64,000 nucleotides of DNA, from positions 1-64,000 of the forward strand of contig PDRW01000023.1 of NCBI GenBank assembly GCA_002746935.1, written 5' to 3'. The notes below the pieces were generated by a model, which was given only the letters and a program-made list of their open reading frames with translations, had not been told where the DNA came from and did no database searches. The translations under genes and the position numbers were made by a program. The DNA comes from Rhodobacterales bacterium (GTDB taxonomy: Bacteria; Pseudomonadota; Alphaproteobacteria; Rhodobacterales; Rhodobacteraceae). Positions 7,796 to 16,802 of the stretch are shown here, piece by piece; position 1 is the first letter of the stretch; each line of letters begins with the position of its first letter.

Positions 7796-8649
7796 TGCTG
7801 CGTCTGGCGCGGGCCGGCGACGAGGCGGGTATCGAGGCGTTTCTCGCCCGTCATGCGGAGACCTCCATGTTTTTGCGGGCGAATCTGCGCGATTTCGGGC
7901 TTCACGGGTCTGACGCCCCGCGCGCCACCCGCTTCTGGCTGGCGGGCGACCCGACCTGTGCGGTGTTCGGGCTGTCGAACGCGGGCTTTGTGGCGATACA
8001 GGCGCCGGCGGCAGAGCCTGCGCTGTTCGACGCCTTCGCCGCCGAAATCGCCGGGCGCGACCTCCTCGGCATCGCTGCCGTGCCCGAAGCCGCGACGGCG
8101 ATGAAACGGGCGCTGCGGCTCGACGAAACCGCCTTCGCCCTGTCTACCCGCGAACCGCTCTACCGGCTCCCCCTCGGTGCCCTGCGCCTCCCGCCCGGCA
8201 CCACCACGCTCCGCCCCCCGCGCGAAGCCGACCGCCCGCTGCTCTTCGACTGGTCGCGCGCCTATTCGTCCGAGCTTCACATGGCCCCGCCCGACCAGAT
8301 CGACGCCGAGGCAAACACCCGCACCGAAAACGCGCTCACCAGCGGAAACCTCCGCCTCCTCGAACAGGACGGCACCCCGGTGGCGATGAGTGCCTTCAAC
8401 GCCCGCCTGCCCGACATGGTGCAGATCGGCGGGGTCTACACCCCACCGGCCCTGCGCGGGCGTGGCCATGCCCGCCGCGCGGTGGCGCTGCATCTGGCCG
8501 AAGCCCGCGCCGAGGCTGTGGAAACGGCGATCCTCTTCGCCTCCGGGCCCGCCGCCTGCCGGGCCTATGAGGCGATCGGCTTCGAGCGGATCGGCGCCTA
8601 TATGCTGGCGCGCCTGAAGGCGCCGGTCACGGTCGGAGCGCCGCGATGA
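7795..8649 (+). CDS. GNAT-family N-acetyltransferase
   Basis: A 284-residue protein. The C-terminal half (residues about 140-280) is a GNAT domain with the acetyl-CoA loop in IGGVYTPPALRGRGHARRAVALHLAEA (R-G-x-G-x-A type) and the closing ILFASG..ACRAYEAIGFERIG pattern. The N-terminal half is degenerate and may be a second, inactive GNAT fold, an arrangement known in this family. The substrate cannot be told from the sequence. The ATG overlaps the rsmE stop by one base, and the gene ends in an ATGA overlap with the next gene, so the whole run to gshA is probably one transcript. An upstream in-frame ATG inside rsmE is less likely as start. Confidence 0.85.
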   Translation: MLRLARAGDEAGIEAFLARHAETSMFLRANLRDFGLHGSDAPRATRFWLAGDPTCAVFGLSNAGFVAIQAPAAEPALFDAFAAEIAGRDLLGIAAVPEAATAMKRALRLDETAFALSTREPLYRLPLGALRLPPGTTTLRPPREADRPLLFDWSRAYSSELHMAPPDQIDAEANTRTENALTSGNLRLLEQDGTPVAMSAFNARLPDMVQIGGVYTPPALRGRGHARRAVALHLAEARAEAVETAILFASGPAACRAYEAIGFERIGAYMLARLKAPVTVGAPR

Positions 8650-9164
8650 GCTTCATCCGCCCCGAAGCTGCGCGCGAGGTGAAGCGCTGGCGCGGTGCTC
8701 TGGTTTCGGGCGCGGTTCTGGCGCTCGGGCTGTGGTGGGGGCTGACCTCGCTCGGGCTGGTGAAATGGACCGGCTGGGCGCTGGCCGCCGGTGGCGGGGC
8801 GATGCTCTGGGCCTCGGTGCAACGGGCGCGGTTCCGCGCGTCCGGCGGCGGGCTCGGTGTGGTCGAGCTGGACGAACGTCAGATCATCTATCTCGCGCCG
8901 GTGGGGGGCGGGATGCTGTCGCTCGACGGGCTCCGCGAGGTCGCCATCCTGCCGGATATGAGCGGGCTGCCGGTCTGGCGCTTCACCGGCGCGGGCGAGC
9001 GGCTGAGCGTGCCGGCCTCTGCCGCGGGCGCGGAGGCGCTGTTCGACGCGCTGACCGCGCTCCCCGGCGCCGATATCGAAGCCGCGATCCGCGCCAGCCG
9101 CGCCCGTCCGGCCTCCCACCGGGCCTCCCACCCGGGCCAGACGGTGGTGATCTGGCGGCGGTAG
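8646..9164 (+). CDS. Conserved hypothetical membrane protein
   Basis: A 172-residue protein with two N-terminal transmembrane helices (residues about 19-36 and 42-60: LVSGAVLALGLWWGLTSLG, WTGWALAAGGGAMLWASV) and a soluble C-terminal domain with a strand-rich pattern (VVELDERQIIYLAP..GGMLSLDGLREVAIL). No named family is recognised. Its position between the GNAT gene (ATGA overlap) and gshA suggests co-expression, not a shared function. The arrangement resembles small YcxB- or PH-type membrane proteins, but that is a weak likeness. Confidence 0.75.
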   Translation: MSFIRPEAAREVKRWRGALVSGAVLALGLWWGLTSLGLVKWTGWALAAGGGAMLWASVQRARFRASGGGLGVVELDERQIIYLAPVGGGMLSLDGLREVAILPDMSGLPVWRFTGAGERLSVPASAAGAEALFDALTALPGADIEAAIRASRARPASHRASHPGQTVVIWRR

Positions 9165-9253
9165 CGGTGGCCCCTGACGCAGGGCTCACATTGACACCGC
9201 CCGGCGCTTCCCACAGGTATCAAACAACGCGAACACTCATTCCGGAGGCCCCG

Positions 9254-10624
9254 ATGTCGATACCCCAATCCGGCGGCGGCACCATCGAACGTCCCGAACA
9301 GCTTGCCGAATTCCTCGCCTCCGGCTGCAAGCCGAAGGAAGAATGGCGCATCGGCACCGAGCATGAGAAATTCGGTTATTGCAAGGAGACGCTGAAGCCC
9401 CTGCCCTACGAAGGCCCCTGCTCGATCCGGGCGATGCTCGAAGGCCTGCGCGATACCTTCGGCTGGTCGCCGGTGCATGAGGCGGGGCATATCATCGGGC
9501 TGGAGCTCAAGGGCGCCAATATCTCGCTGGAACCGGGCGGGCAGCTTGAGCTGTCCGGCGCGCCGCTGGCGACCATCCACCAGACCTGCGACGAGGTGAA
9601 CGAACATCTGCGCGAGGTGCAGACGGTGGCGGAGCGGATCGGTGCGGGCTTCATCGGCCTCGGCGCCGCGCCGGTCTGGAGCCATGACGACATGCCGGTG
9701 ATGCCCAAGGGCCGCTACAAGCTGATGACCGGCTATATGGACAAGGTCGGCAAGCTCGGCAAACAGATGATGTATCGCACCTGCACGGTGCAGGTGAACC
9801 TCGATTTCGCCTCCGAGGCCGACATGGTGAAAAAATTCCGCGTCGGCCTCGCGCTGCAACCGGTCGCGACCGCGCTGTTCGCCAATTCGCCCTTCCTCGA
9901 GGGCAAGCCCAACGGCCACAAGTCGTGGCGCTCACGGATCTGGCGCGACCTCGACCCGGCGCGCACCGGCATGTTGCCCTTCGTCTTCGAAGACGGCATG
10001 GGCTTCGAGCGCTATGTCGACTATGCCCTTGATGTGCCGATGTATTTCGTCAACCGCAACGGGCGCTACATCGACGCTCGCGGCCAGTCGTTCCGCGATT
10101 TCATGGCCGGGAAACTGCCCGCGCTGCCGGGCGAATTGCCGACGATCGGTGACTGGGGCGACCATCTCACCACGCTGTTCCCGGAAGTGCGGATCAAGAC
10201 CTTCATGGAGATGCGTGGCGCCGACGGGGGGCCGTGGCGGCGGATCTGCGCCCTGCCGGCCTTCTGGGTCGGCATCCTCTATGACGAGCTTGCCCTCGAT
10301 GCCGCCTGGGATCTGGTGAAGGACTGGAGTGCCGGGACCCGCGAGGCGCTGCGGGTGGCGGCCTCGGTCGATGGGCTTCACGGTGAGGTCGGCGGGCTGC
10401 ATCTGCGGGCGCTGGCCGAAACCGTGCTCGACATCTCCCGCGCCGGGCTGCGGCGCCGGGCGCGGCCGGGATTTGGTGGCATGGTGCCCGACGAGCGTCA
10501 TTTCCTGACCGCGCTGGAAGACAGCGTTGAAGACGGCATGACCCCGGCCGATGAATTGCTGGCGCGCTACCACGGCGCGTGGGGCGGCGATCTCAGCCGG
10601 ATTTACGCGGAATACTCATACTGA
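9254..10624 (+). CDS. gshA: Glutamate--cysteine ligase
   Basis: Catalyses the ATP-dependent joining of glutamate and cysteine, the first step of glutathione synthesis, in the cytoplasm. It has 456 residues and belongs to the plant/alphaproteobacterial class rather than the E. coli class. Motifs include WRIGTEHEKFGY near residue 40, LELKGANISLEPGGQLELSG (substrate/metal site), YRTCTVQVNLDFASE, and MRGADGGPWRRICALPAFWVG. The start is an ATG with a GGAGG ribosome-binding site 7 nt upstream, after a 90-bp gap from the previous gene. Its TGA overlaps the next ATG (TGATG). Confidence 0.96.
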   Translation: MSIPQSGGGTIERPEQLAEFLASGCKPKEEWRIGTEHEKFGYCKETLKPLPYEGPCSIRAMLEGLRDTFGWSPVHEAGHIIGLELKGANISLEPGGQLELSGAPLATIHQTCDEVNEHLREVQTVAERIGAGFIGLGAAPVWSHDDMPVMPKGRYKLMTGYMDKVGKLGKQMMYRTCTVQVNLDFASEADMVKKFRVGLALQPVATALFANSPFLEGKPNGHKSWRSRIWRDLDPARTGMLPFVFEDGMGFERYVDYALDVPMYFVNRNGRYIDARGQSFRDFMAGKLPALPGELPTIGDWGDHLTTLFPEVRIKTFMEMRGADGGPWRRICALPAFWVGILYDELALDAAWDLVKDWSAGTREALRVAASVDGLHGEVGGLHLRALAETVLDISRAGLRRRARPGFGGMVPDERHFLTALEDSVEDGMTPADELLARYHGAWGGDLSRIYAEYSY

Positions 10625-11061
10625 TGCGGATCGGCCCCGGCGACGTCGAAAGCTATATCGACCCCCGCTACATCGCCCGGGGCGAGGCCATTGCCGCGGG
10701 CGGCGGGGTGGTCTTTGCCGATCAGCGGCCGGAGGCGGTGGAAGGGTTCTGCTGTGGCACCAGGGTCTACCGTACCCGGCTGTTCCGGGAGCGGGGCAAG
10801 CTTGCGGGCGACTGCACCTGCCCGGCCTTCGCAGGCTTTGGGCCCTGCAAACACATCGCCGCCATGGCCCGGGCCCTCGAGATGCAGGCGTGCGGCACCT
10901 ACCAGCCCGCCCCCTGGAGCCTTGAGCGGGTGGAGAGCTTTGTCGATCTCGGCGCGCAATTGCAGCAGTTGAGCCGTGAACAGCTCATCGGTCTGATCCT
11001 CGATCTGGCCGAAGACGAGACCGACCTTCTGGAACGCGTGACCGATCTCCGCGGGGGGTAA
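10624..11061 (+). CDS. SWIM zinc-finger protein
   Basis: A 145-residue protein with a SWIM-type zinc finger at about residues 60-80: CTCPAFAGFGPCKHIAAM (CxCx(n)CxH). SWIM fingers bind DNA or protein partners and occur in helicase- and transposase-associated proteins, though small stand-alone versions such as this are common and uncharacterised. Residues 90-145 are helical and acidic (LEEDETDLLERV type). The ATG overlaps the gshA stop, so it is translated with gshA. An earlier ATG inside gshA is possible but gives no extra recognisable sequence. Confidence 0.8.
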   Translation: MRIGPGDVESYIDPRYIARGEAIAAGGGVVFADQRPEAVEGFCCGTRVYRTRLFRERGKLAGDCTCPAFAGFGPCKHIAAMARALEMQACGTYQPAPWSLERVESFVDLGAQLQQLSREQLIGLILDLAEDETDLLERVTDLRGG

Positions 11062-11108
11062 GTGCGGCCGCCGGCCATGACCGGTTTCCGGCCAGACAGG
11101 CGGGGGTG

Positions 11109-11810
11109 TCAGCGCTCCTGTTTGCCAAGCACCTGCTGCCGGTAGTAAGCGGCGACGTCTTCGCGCTGGCCGGGCACGGTCTGCCCGGGAGCCGCGGTGG
11201 TCACGCCGGGCGCGGCGACGCCTCCCAGACCTTGCCCGCGCATGTATTCGGCCGCATAGCCCCCGGCACCGCCATAGGGATCGGGACCGAAGAAATTGTC
11301 GCCGCGCGTGCCGGCGGAGAGCAGCCAGATCAGTATCCGGATCGAAACGTAGAGCTGGGCGAGACTGGCGCCGAGCATGAGCATGCTGCCGAGCATCGGG
11401 TCGCGGCCGGAAGCCGTGAATCCGGCGCCGCGCAGGTGCGGCGCCGCAGACATCAGCGCCCCCCAGACCATCAGCCCGCTGAGGAAGAACGACACGAACA
11501 TCCAGATGCCGCTCCGTCCGACATCGTGCAGCCGCCGGATGGTGACGGCGATGCTCGGGAGGAAGGTGATCAGCGAGAACCCGGCGTTGAGGATAAGAAT
11601 GCCGGGGCTCATATCGAGAAGGTTGTCGGTTGAGGTGGCTTCGAGATTGATCGGTTTTGGCACGTCCAGCCAGAATGCCAGAACCAGAGAATAGACGAAG
11701 GATCCGAGGAACAGAAACAGCGTCCACCACCAGTATTCCGCGCGCGAGGCCCGGCCCGAAAAGGTGACGTATTTCAGGAAACAGCTGCCAACGGCTGTGA
11801 AAAAGTTCAT
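11109..11810 (-). CDS. DUF805 family membrane protein
   Basis: A 233-residue inner-membrane protein. The DUF805 signature is clear: FLKYVTFSGRASRAEYWWWTLF at the N-terminus, and AVTIRRLHDVGRSGIWMFVS in the middle. Four to five hydrophobic helices are visible. After the last helix the sequence NFFGPDPYG is followed by a Gly/Pro/Ala-rich cytoplasmic tail of about 50 residues (AAPGVTTAAPGQTVPGQ) ending in RQQVLGKQER. No molecular function is established for the family. It is a single gene convergent with the SWIM gene. Confidence 0.9.
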   Translation of the reverse strand: MNFFTAVGSCFLKYVTFSGRASRAEYWWWTLFLFLGSFVYSLVLAFWLDVPKPINLEATSTDNLLDMSPGILILNAGFSLITFLPSIAVTIRRLHDVGRSGIWMFVSFFLSGLMVWGALMSAAPHLRGAGFTASGRDPMLGSMLMLGASLAQLYVSIRILIWLLSAGTRGDNFFGPDPYGGAGGYAAEYMRGQGLGGVAAPGVTTAAPGQTVPGQREDVAAYYRQQVLGKQER

Positions 11811-12001
11811 CAATACTGCTCCGCGCGACGAATTGACAACAAACACGACGCAATATCCGGGCCAAATTGCGGCGTTCAGACGGCATTTTCCGGCAATTCG
11901 GGTCGCATGGCCTCCGGCCCCGGCGGACCCGGAACCGGAGCGGGCATCGCGCCGGTGCCGTCCTTTGGTCTCGCCTGCGCGCTGTGCGGAAGCCCCCGGG
12001 G

Positions 12002-12613
12002 CTATTTCCGGCCGATCTTCGGCTCGGTGCCCTGCGCGAGGCGGCGGATGTTTGCGTGGTGGCGCAGCACGATCAGCGCCCCCATGACGACAGCAACCGC
12101 CGCGACCCGGGGCTCGCCGAAGGCCAGCGCCCAGAGCGGACCGGACAGGGCGGCGACGATGCCCGCGAGCGACGAAATCCGCGACAGCCCGGCAATCACC
12201 AGCCATGTGGCCGCCAGCCCCAGCCCCACCGGCCATGAAATCGCCGCCATCGTGCCGAGCCAGGTGGCCACGCCCTTGCCGCCCCTGAAGCCGATGTAGA
12301 CCGGGAAGAGGTGGCCGAGATAGGCCGCGAGCCCGGCGATCAGACCGGCATCGGTGCCGAGGATTGCATGGGCGATCAGCACCGCGGCGGCCCCTTTCCC
12401 GGCGTCGCCCAGCAGCGTGAGAAAGGCCGCAAACTTGTTGCCGGTGCGCAACACGTTGGTGGCGCCGATATTGCCCGAGCCGATCTCGCGCAGATCGCCA
12501 AGCCCGAAAGCCCTGGTCCAGACCAGCCCGAAAGGCACCGAGCCGAGGAGATAGCCGGCAAGGGCGGTGAGGGCGAGGGGGAGCAGGGCAGGGGCGACGG
12601 GGATTTCGGGCAT
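12002..12613 (-). CDS. plsY: Acyl-phosphate:glycerol-3-phosphate acyltransferase
   Basis: Integral membrane enzyme that transfers an acyl chain from acyl-phosphate to glycerol-3-phosphate, the first step of phospholipid synthesis. It has 203 residues and about five transmembrane helices. The three conserved loops are present: GYLLGSVPFG, REIGSGNIGATNVLRTGNK, and FPVYIGFRGGKGVATWLGT. The ATG start (MPEIPVAP) is followed directly by the first helix. It lies downstream of the pyrC-like gene on the same strand, as in many alphaproteobacteria, with a gap of 53 bp. Confidence 0.95.
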   Translation of the reverse strand: MPEIPVAPALLPLALTALAGYLLGSVPFGLVWTRAFGLGDLREIGSGNIGATNVLRTGNKFAAFLTLLGDAGKGAAAVLIAHAILGTDAGLIAGLAAYLGHLFPVYIGFRGGKGVATWLGTMAAISWPVGLGLAATWLVIAGLSRISSLAGIVAALSGPLWALAFGEPRVAAVAVVMGALIVLRHHANIRRLAQGTEPKIGRK

Positions 12614-12666
12614 GGACCTTCTATCTCCGCCGCAGGGGGCGAGAGCAAGCGAAAAGGCCGTGGCGC

Positions 12667-13944
12667 CTATGCCGGCCCGAACACCCGTTTGCCCCCCACC
12701 CAGGTGCCCAGCACCCGGCCCTGCATCTTCGCCTCGTCGAAGGGCGTGTTCTTCGATTTCGAATGCAGCTTGGCGCGGGTCATCACGAAGGGGGCGTCGG
12801 CGTCGAACAACACGAGATCGGCCGGCGCGCCCTCGGCGAGCGTCCCCCCCGGCAGGCCGAACCGGCGCGCCGGGTTCAGCGACATCGCCTTCCACAGCAC
12901 CGCGAGCCCGAGGCTGCCCGAATGCACCAGCCGCAGCGCCGCGGGCAGCAGGGTTTCCAGCCCGATCGCGCCGGAGGCGGCCTCTTCGAAGGGCAGACGC
13001 TTGGATTCCTCGTCCTGCGGGGTGTGCATCGACGAGATCACCTCGATCAGCCCCGAGCCGACCGCCCCGACCATCGCCATCCGGTCGTCCTCCGAGCGCA
13101 GCGGCGGCTTCAGCTTGAAGAAGGTGCGGTATTCGCCGATGTCGAACTCGTTGAGCGTGAGGTGGTGGACGTTGACCCCCGCACTCACGTCGAGCCCCGC
13201 GGCTCTGGCGCGCTCAAGCACCGGCAGTGCCGCCCGGGTGGAGAGGTTGTCGGCGTGATAGGCGGCGCCGGTCATCTCCACCAGCGCCAGGTCGCGCTCC
13301 AGCCCCATGCGCTCGGCCATCGGCGACACCGCCGGAAGCCCGCGCAGCGAGGCGAATTTGCCGGAGGTCGCCGCGGCACCTTCCGAAAGGCCGGGATCCT
13401 GCGGATGCGCCATCACCAGCGCGCCGAGGCTATTCGCATAGCTCAGAGCGCGGGAAAACACCTTGGGATCCTGCACCACCCGGTCGCAATCGGTGAAGGC
13501 GACGGCGCCGGCGTCCATCAGAAAGCCGATCTCGACCATCTCGCGGCCTTTGCGCCCCTTGGTGAGCGCGGCCATGGAATGGATGCGCACCGGCGCCACC
13601 TCGCGCGCCCGGCGGGCGACGAAATCCAGCACCTCGGGGGTGTCGATCGCGGGGGTGGTGTCGGGACGGGCGACCAGCGTGGTCACCCCGCCCGCCGCCG
13701 CCGCCGCGCCGGCGGTGCGGAAGCTCTCCTTGTGACGCTCGCCAGGCTCGCCGATCTTGACGCCGATGTCGACCAGCCCGGGCGCGAGATGTCTGCCCTG
13801 ACAGTCGATCACCTCGCCTTCGGCAGGATGGCTGCCGGCACGGTCGCGCCCGGTGATCACACCTCCGGCGACGGTCAGGCTGCCGGGTTCGATACTGCCG
13901 CTTTCCGGGTCGATCAGCAGCGCATTGATGAACGTCGTGGTCAT
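12667..13944 (-). CDS. pyrC: Dihydroorotase-like protein (probably the non-catalytic partner of PyrB)
   Basis: A 425-residue amidohydrolase-fold protein of the class I dihydroorotase family. The metal-binding signature DxHxHxRxPG is replaced by VDIGVKIGEPG at about residue 60, so both histidines of HxH are missing. The usual DHAPH is MHTPQDEE, and the later His ligand regions are also altered (AHPQDPG, YHADNLST). Such pseudo-dihydroorotases are known to be needed for assembly of some bacterial aspartate carbamoyltransferases without catalysing the dihydroorotase step; an active enzyme would have to be encoded elsewhere. The pyrB gene lies upstream on the same strand. The ATG overlaps the end of the preceding membrane-protein gene by 4 nt. 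The family is certain; loss of activity is inferred from the missing ligands. Confidence 0.88.
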   Translation of the reverse strand: MTTTFINALLIDPESGSIEPGSLTVAGGVITGRDRAGSHPAEGEVIDCQGRHLAPGLVDIGVKIGEPGERHKESFRTAGAAAAAGGVTTLVARPDTTPAIDTPEVLDFVARRAREVAPVRIHSMAALTKGRKGREMVEIGFLMDAGAVAFTDCDRVVQDPKVFSRALSYANSLGALVMAHPQDPGLSEGAAATSGKFASLRGLPAVSPMAERMGLERDLALVEMTGAAYHADNLSTRAALPVLERARAAGLDVSAGVNVHHLTLNEFDIGEYRTFFKLKPPLRSEDDRMAMVGAVGSGLIEVISSMHTPQDEESKRLPFEEAASGAIGLETLLPAALRLVHSGSLGLAVLWKAMSLNPARRFGLPGGTLAEGAPADLVLFDADAPFVMTRAKLHSKSKNTPFDEAKMQGRVLGTWVGGKRVFGPA

Positions 13945-14447
13945 GGCTTTTCCCCGATCCGGGACAGGAGAATGCCATGCGCGGCCTTTGCGTCGTCCAG
14001 CCGCTCAAGCCGGATCCGGGTGCCGGGCGCGCTGACGGTCACCGTATCGCCGTCTTGTTCGGTCTGCACGTCGTCGGTGAGCGGCACTTCGGCGCGGTAG
14101 GGGCCGGCCAGAACCAGCACCCGCCGGTCGGTGATCGCATAGCGCGTGGCGGCGTCGCGGGCGCGGGCGCGGCGGCGATCGAGAAGCGTAAGGCGCAGGC
14201 CCATATAGGTGCAGAATGCCGCCGAGCCGATGATCCCGTAGATCGCGAGGCGCACACCCGGCAGATGGCCCTTGAAAAGCTCGAGCCACCAGGCAAAGGC
14301 AAACAGCACAAAGGCGGCCAGGTAGAGCAGGACGCTTGTCAGCGTGGCACGGGGCGAGATCGGCCGGCCCGGTTTTGGCTGTCCCTGCCAGAGAATGCGT
14401 TCGCCTTCGGCGAGGATCGCGGCGAGGTCGGGATGTGGTGTGGTCAT
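13941..14447 (-). CDS. PH-like-domain membrane protein
   Basis: A 168-residue protein with the opening LAEGERILWQGQPKPG, two transmembrane helices (about residues 35-50 and 65-85) and a C-terminal strand-rich part containing ATRYAITDRRVLVLAGPYRAEVPL. This 'YxITDRRV' pattern is typical of bacterial PH-like (YdbS/YdbT-type) domains. The molecular function is unknown. It lies in the run of three small membrane-associated genes between pyrB and pyrC, and its stop overlaps the pyrC start (ATGA), implying co-translation. Confidence 0.75.
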   Translation of the reverse strand: MTTPHPDLAAILAEGERILWQGQPKPGRPISPRATLTSVLLYLAAFVLFAFAWWLELFKGHLPGVRLAIYGIIGSAAFCTYMGLRLTLLDRRRARARDAATRYAITDRRVLVLAGPYRAEVPLTDDVQTEQDGDTVTVSAPGTRIRLERLDDAKAAHGILLSRIGEKP

Positions 14448-14655
14448 TTGCTGTACTCTCCCTGGCGCTGGATTGCGCGGCGCGCCCGGGCGGACACCCG
14501 GCCCGGCGCAATCCGTTCCGGTCCGGCGGGCAGATGGCAGCGCGCTGTTGCGGCGGAGCGTTTCGCCGCCGCTGGCCGCGGGCCGGGCGGTGGTGCTCTG
14601 CGCCTGTCGGTGGTGTCGCCCGGACCGGCCCCTTGTTCCCTGCCGCACATCGGCC

Positions 14656-15093
14656 TCACCGCCCCTCGATCGTGGCCGCGGTCGCCGCCGGGTCGGCCTG
14701 ATACCTGATCATGAACTTGTCGCCGCCGGTCGTCACCACCTGTGCGGCGGAGAAGATGACATTGACCTTCCTGATGTCGCCGCGCTTCACGCTCATCCCC
14801 GTCGGCGTGATCAGCCGCTTGTCGGTGAGTTGCCAGGTCATGCCGATCTGTTCCGTGGCGACATAGAAACCGCGCACCGCGATCGCCAGCACCGCCCCGA
14901 CCGCGCCGGTCCAGGCATGCGGATTGCCCGTCGCCATCAGCACCGCCGTTGCGCCCACCGCGCCAATGGCGGCGAGCATGACATGTTCCTTGATATAGGT
15001 GGCGCGGTTGCCGGTGAACCGCGCGACCAGCGTTTCGGTGTCGGCGAGCGCCGGCAGGGCAGCGGGCAGCGGGCCGGGGAGGGGCGAGGTCAT
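14656..15093 (-). CDS. Small PH-like membrane protein
   Basis: A 145-residue protein: a soluble N-terminus with FTGNRATYIKEHVMLAAIG, two hydrophobic helices (about residues 38-75), and a C-terminal segment with MTWQLTDKRLITPTGMSVKRGDIRKVNVIFS. The LTDKRLI pattern matches the PH-like domain of its neighbour at 13941, so the two may be distant paralogues. No function is known. It is separated from the next gene by about 208 bp in which I see only GC-rich sequence and no gene. Confidence 0.7.
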   Translation of the reverse strand: MTSPLPGPLPAALPALADTETLVARFTGNRATYIKEHVMLAAIGAVGATAVLMATGNPHAWTGAVGAVLAIAVRGFYVATEQIGMTWQLTDKRLITPTGMSVKRGDIRKVNVIFSAAQVVTTGGDKFMIRYQADPAATAATIEGR

Positions 15094-15165
15094 GACAGGC
15101 TCCGGTCGGGGCGGGGGCAGGCGTGCAAGCCTGCGGTTGGGCGCGATATATCCGGTTTTGCCCGT

Positions 15166-15714
15166 TCACGCCAGCAGCGCCACCAGCCCGGCCAGCAGCA
15201 AAAGCGCCGCCAGCGTGACGAAAAGCGGACGGGTGAGACGGGTGGGCGCATTCGCGGCCCCGGATCCCGCCCCCGCCTCGATATGGCCGAGCGTGCTCTT
15301 GCGCGGCGGCATCGGCGGGCTCGGGACGAGGTGAACCGGCGCATCGTAGCGCCCGACGAAGGCGAGCGGCGGCACGGGGTCGAGCGCCGTGGCCCCCTCG
15401 GGCAGATCGCGCGAGAACAGCAGCACGACGGGCCCGGTGACGGCGGCGAGCCGCTGGGTGTCGGGGCCGGTACTGGTCGGGTCCATGCCATGGGCCTCGG
15501 TGAGATAACGCTCCAGCCCGTAATCCGCCAGATCGTCGCTGTGGAAGCACTCGACCGCCCCGGGGCTGAGCCCGGGAAGCCCCAGCGCCTCGGCCAGCGG
15601 CCAGCTTTCGCCGGGCCGGGCGAAACGGGCAAAGGCCTCCGCATCAAGCGCCGCGGTAAACACCCAGATGCTGCGGGCGCCGTCATCGGCGGGCAGTGTG
15701 AGATCGTCGCTCAC
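15166..15714 (-). CDS. Hypothetical protein with a C-terminal membrane anchor
   Basis: A 182-residue protein. Residues 1-145 are soluble ([21 protein letters not shown]..., [20 protein letters not shown]), and residues about 163-182 form a single transmembrane helix ending the protein ([19 protein letters not shown]), so it is tail-anchored. No family is recognised. Its ATG overlaps the pyrB stop by 4 nt, indicating translational coupling to pyrB. Shared expression does not prove a role in pyrimidine synthesis. Confidence 0.7.
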   Translation of the reverse strand: MSDDLTLPADDGARSIWVFTAALDAEAFARFARPGESWPLAEALGLPGLSPGAVECFHSDDLADYGLERYLTEAHGMDPTSTGPDTQRLAAVTGPVVLLFSRDLPEGATALDPVPPLAFVGRYDAPVHLVPSPPMPPRKSTLGHIEAGAGSGAANAPTRLTRPLFVTLAALLLLAGLVALLA

Positions 15715-16667
15715 ACCAGCACACCTTCGGGGTCCGCGCGGGCACGCAGGTTGCGCGCCAGAAGGTCCATCGCCGCCATCCGCACGGCAACGCCCATTTC
15801 CACCTGTTCCTGGATCACCGAACGGTTGATGTCGTCGGCGATGGTGCCGTCGATCTCGACGCCGCGGTTCATCGGGCCGGGGTGCATCACGATGGCGTCG
15901 GGCTTCGCATGGCTCAGCTTCTCGGCGTCTAGCCCGTAGCGGTGATAATATTCCCGCTCCGAAGGGATGAAGCCGCCGTCCATCCGTTCTTTCTGAAGCC
16001 TGAGCATCATCACCACATCGGCGCCTTCCAGCCCCTTGCGCATGTCGTCATACACCTCGACCCCGAAGGCGCCGATCTGCGAGGGCATCAGTGTCGGCGG
16101 GCCGACGAGGCGGACGCGGTTTTCCATCTTGCCGAGCAGGATCAGGTTCGACCGCGCCACCCGGCTGTGGGCGATGTCGCCGCAGATCGCCACGGTCAGC
16201 CGCTGGATCCGGCCCTTCTCGCGGCGGATGGTGAGCGCGTCGAGCAGGGCCTGCGTCGGGTGCTCGTGGCGGCCGTCGCCGGCGTTGAGCACCGCGGCAT
16301 TGACCTTTTCGGCCAGCAGGTTGACGGCGCCGGAATTGGGGTGGCGCACCACCAGCAGATCGGGGTGCATCGCGTTCAGCGTCAGCGCGGTGTCGATCAG
16401 GGTCTCGCCCTTCCTGATCGAACTGGCCTGCATCGCCATGTTCATCACATCCGCCCCGAGCCGCTTGCCGGCGATCTCGAAAGACGCCTGCGTCCGGGTG
16501 GAGTTTTCGAAGAACATGTTGATCTGGGTCAGCCCCTCGAGGGCGCGGGCGCGTTTCTTGCGCTTGCGGCTGAGCTCGACATAGGTGTCGGCGAGATCGA
16601 GGATTTCGGTGATCTCGGCGGGGTTGAGCGGTTCGATCCCGAGAAGATGACGGCGGCGGAAGGTCAT
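15711..16667 (-). CDS. pyrB: Aspartate carbamoyltransferase catalytic subunit
   Basis: Makes carbamoyl-aspartate from carbamoyl phosphate and aspartate in pyrimidine synthesis. It has 318 residues, the usual length. Motifs: [20 protein letters not shown] (carbamoyl-phosphate loop), [30 protein letters not shown], and a C-terminal [11 protein letters not shown]. The start is the ATG of [10 protein letters not shown]. It is the first gene of a minus-strand run that ends with the non-catalytic pyrC-like gene; the two products probably form one complex. No pyrI regulatory subunit is present in the window. Confidence 0.96.
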   Translation of the reverse strand: MTFRRRHLLGIEPLNPAEITEILDLADTYVELSRKRKKRARALEGLTQINMFFENSTRTQASFEIAGKRLGADVMNMAMQASSIRKGETLIDTALTLNAMHPDLLVVRHPNSGAVNLLAEKVNAAVLNAGDGRHEHPTQALLDALTIRREKGRIQRLTVAICGDIAHSRVARSNLILLGKMENRVRLVGPPTLMPSQIGAFGVEVYDDMRKGLEGADVVMMLRLQKERMDGGFIPSEREYYHRYGLDAEKLSHAKPDAIVMHPGPMNRGVEIDGTIADDINRSVIQEQVEMGVAVRMAAMDLLARNLRARADPEGVLV

Positions 16668-16802
16668 GGGCCCTGCTCCCTGTTTGCGACGGGTGTAGCC
16701 CGGGGGCGGAAACGGGGCAAGGCTGGGGACAGATGGGGGCGTGCGGGGGGGGGCCAGAAGGGGGGCATGGCCGGGGGCGCGGGCTTCGGGTAGCCTGACC
16801 CC

